From: Actinomycetes bacterium
GTDB lineage: Bacteria > Actinomycetota > Acidimicrobiia > Acidimicrobiales > Palsa-688
NCBI GenBank assembly: GCA_021808425.1
Contig: JAKBBS010000065.1
Coordinates: forward strand, 1 to 16,348
Direction of reading: 5' to 3'
Length of the DNA stretch: 16,348 nucleotides
The notes under the pieces were generated by a model, which saw only the letters and a program-made list of their open reading frames with translations, was not told where the DNA came from and ran no database searches. Both the position numbers and the translations under genes were made by a program. The stretch's first letter is position 1, and each line of letters begins with the position of its first letter. Below, piece by piece: positions 14,961 through 16,348 of this stretch.

Positions 14961-15653
14961 ATGGACCGGGCCTCGCCCTGCGGCAGCACGGTTACGGCCC
15001 CCGATTACCGCCCTGTACTCAAGGAGATGCCCAGGGTCAACGTCGAGTCGGGGGTGACGCTTCACCTGGTCCTTCTCGCCGCTGACAGCCGGCACTGCGC
15101 AGGGATCGACGTCGAATCCGGGACCCTGGTGCGAGCTTGGGCGACGTTTCCTTTCGGGGTTCGTTTCTCACCGTATGACGTCGTCGAGGTCACGTTGGGC
15201 GGCGACGACGACGCCGACGCTCTGCCAGACCCGGCACAGCCTGAAGCGGTCGCGATCAAGACGCCACCCGAAGTCGTAGACCGCCTCACCGGGAGGCGCT
15301 GCGAGCGAATGCTCAAGGCGCTGCTGCATCCAAAGGACAGGCCCCTTCTCAACAACCCTTCGACGGCCATCCCGTTCTGGGAGCGCCGCGACGACCACCC
15401 GTCTATCGCCGTCGTCGACCCAGGCGATCCCGTGGTCCTCGTGAGGCAGGGCTCTTACCTCGGCGCCCGCTTCGAATGGCAGGGACATGTGCGAGAGCTT
15501 CCATGCCTCGATCGGAGCTTCGCCGGCGAGATGGACCGCTCCGGGATGCAGCGCACCCGTGCGCCGAAAGGGAGTCGCCTGCTCGTCGCCTTCACACCCC
15601 CGATCGAGGGTCGATGCCACAAGGTTGTAGAGTCGATCCTTCCCCGCCCGTAG
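14961..15653 (+). CDS. Protein resembling the dual-OB (DuOB) domain family, function unknown
   Basis: This is a 230-residue protein from the ATG at 14961; a GTG at 14919 would add 14 residues, and neither start has a clear Shine-Dalgarno sequence. Two beta-rich parts are suggested. The first has RHCAGIDVESGTLVRAW (45-60) and FSPYDVVEVTL. The second has GARFEWQGHVRELPCLD and the closing LLVAFTPPIEGRCHKVVESIL. From memory this pattern (RCxAG at the front, YDVVEV, QPE, a C-terminal GRCxKxV) resembles the dual OB-containing domain, but I could not search. No enzyme motif is visible. The open frame continues upstream to 14217 inside the DUF255 gene, which I regard as a shadow. It follows the DUF255 gene on the same strand after 86 bases. 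Confidence 0.75.
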   Translation: MDRASPCGSTVTAPDYRPVLKEMPRVNVESGVTLHLVLLAADSRHCAGIDVESGTLVRAWATFPFGVRFSPYDVVEVTLGGDDDADALPDPAQPEAVAIKTPPEVVDRLTGRRCERMLKALLHPKDRPLLNNPSTAIPFWERRDDHPSIAVVDPGDPVVLVRQGSYLGARFEWQGHVRELPCLDRSFAGEMDRSGMQRTRAPKGSRLLVAFTPPIEGRCHKVVESILPRP

Positions 15654-15677
15654 GAAGGCGGCGGCCATAGGGCGGGG
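15642..15677. terminator. GC-rich hairpin between convergent genes
   Basis: CCCCGCCC (15642-15649) pairs with GGGCGGGG (15670-15677) across a 20-base loop. It begins inside the last codons of the plus-strand gene and lies before the stop of the minus-strand gene at 15718. There is no T-tract. A bidirectional terminator is possible on position alone. Confidence 0.35.
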
Positions 15678-15717
15678 GCAGTACAATCCCTGTGGCAGGC
15701 ACCGCAAGTTACGCCAG

Positions 15718-16348
15718 CTAGGCGGAGTACTTCGCTGCGAGATCCTCGGCCATAGCCCAACCGAACGCAATCAGGACATCACGCCGATCGCCGTCGAGGG
15801 GCGCCATGAGTGCCGCTACCTCCGGATCTATGGAATCAGGCTCGTCGACATCGAAGTCGAATACGCCGACGGAGCTCCCGTCGCCGGTCACGATAAATGA
15901 GCGGTCGTCGATGCGACCCTCTGCCCCGAAACGTTTCGCGAGGCGGCGGCTCCACGCCCGCTCCTCGCCGCTCGGTTTGTGACCAGGCCGGGGACATATA
16001 TCCTCGAAACTGGCGAAAGTTGCGAAACCGCCGGGACTGAGAAAGCGGGTCCCGATAAGGACATCCTCGTCAGGGAAAGCAAGGACTGCCCTGTGGAGTT
16101 GCGCGGCCCGAATCTCTTCGAGTACCTCGGACGACCCGGGACCGCGCGAGACCGACGCGAGTCCCCACAAGACGCACGGCGTCCCCCCGATGCGCTCCAG
16201 CGTGCAAAACGAGAAGCCACGCAGGTGCCCGGCCTCTCTGACCTGGGTGATCAGAACCCATGCCTCGGGTTGCTTGGATATGAGGCCGATGTCGTATCCC
16301 GCAGGCCCGTCGACGACCATGTCCGCCATCTCGGCGAGCTCGGCGTCC
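15718..16348 (-). CDS. Conserved-looking protein of unknown function (probably partial at its N-terminus)
   Basis: At least 203 residues from an in-frame ATG at 16329, but the frame stays open to the window edge with a coding-like DAELAE before that Met, so the true start is probably outside. Visible blocks are GFSFCTLERIGGTPCVLWGL, AVLAFPDEDVLIGTRFLSPGG, SGEERAWSRRLAKRFGAEG and DDRSFIVTGDGS. The middle has the alternating strand and helix look of a GNAT-like fold, but I see no clear acetyl-CoA loop, so this is a weak guess. The block RRLAKRFG is basic. I know no function. It is convergent with the DuOB-like gene. Confidence 0.75.
   Translation of the reverse strand, partial: DAELAEMADMVVDGPAGYDIGLISKQPEAWVLITQVREAGHLRGFSFCTLERIGGTPCVLWGLASVSRGPGSSEVLEEIRAAQLHRAVLAFPDEDVLIGTRFLSPGGFATFASFEDICPRPGHKPSGEERAWSRRLAKRFGAEGRIDDRSFIVTGDGSSVGVFDFDVDEPDSIDPEVAALMAPLDGDRRDVLIAFGWAMAEDLAAKYSA

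Noticed and set aside
1..16348. Mobile elements, CRISPR arrays, tRNA/rRNA genes or defence islands
   Set aside because: I saw no transposase or integrase motifs, no regularly spaced repeats and no cloverleaf-like sequences. The genes are metabolic, regulatory and transport types.

Overview
The window is high-GC, gene-dense bacterial DNA. It carries a menaquinone pathway and a DevR/DosR-type two-component system, which points to a high-GC actinobacterium, possibly a member of the Acidimicrobiia. The phylum is inferred from gene content and the class is a guess. Fifteen protein genes are supported. I saw no tRNA, rRNA, CRISPR array, insertion sequence or integrase, and no stretch over 300 bases lacks a gene.

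Region 1 (1-5003) is a menaquinone block. It holds menD (minus strand, cut by the left edge), menH (plus), menA (minus) and menE (plus), followed by a Kv-beta-like aldo/keto reductase whose ATG overlaps the menE stop. The start codons of the two divergent pairs, menD/menH and menA/menE, are only 29 and 20 bases apart, so promoters must overlap the start codons or the transcripts must be leaderless.

Region 2 (5037-9982) is a redox/hypoxia-type block. It contains a hemerythrin-like protein, a protein of unknown function with a membrane segment at each end, a GAF sensor histidine kinase resembling DevS/DosS, a pyridoxamine-phosphate-oxidase-like split-barrel protein, a DevR/DosR-like response regulator, a degenerate stand-alone receiver and a DUF302 protein. 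Three to four copies of a 14-bp motif close to the DosR box lie upstream of the membrane protein, between the split-barrel gene and the regulator gene, and upstream of the receiver. This suggests a local DosR-like regulon with autoregulation, and it is the most interesting feature of the window.

Region 3 (10085-12660) is an ArsR-type repressor translationally coupled to an MMPL/RND transporter. A dyad with repeated half-sites in front of the repressor is the likely operator.

Region 4 (12835-16348) holds a DUF255 thioredoxin-fold protein (YyaL type), a protein resembling the dual-OB (DuOB) family, and a conserved-looking protein of unknown function that probably runs off the right edge.
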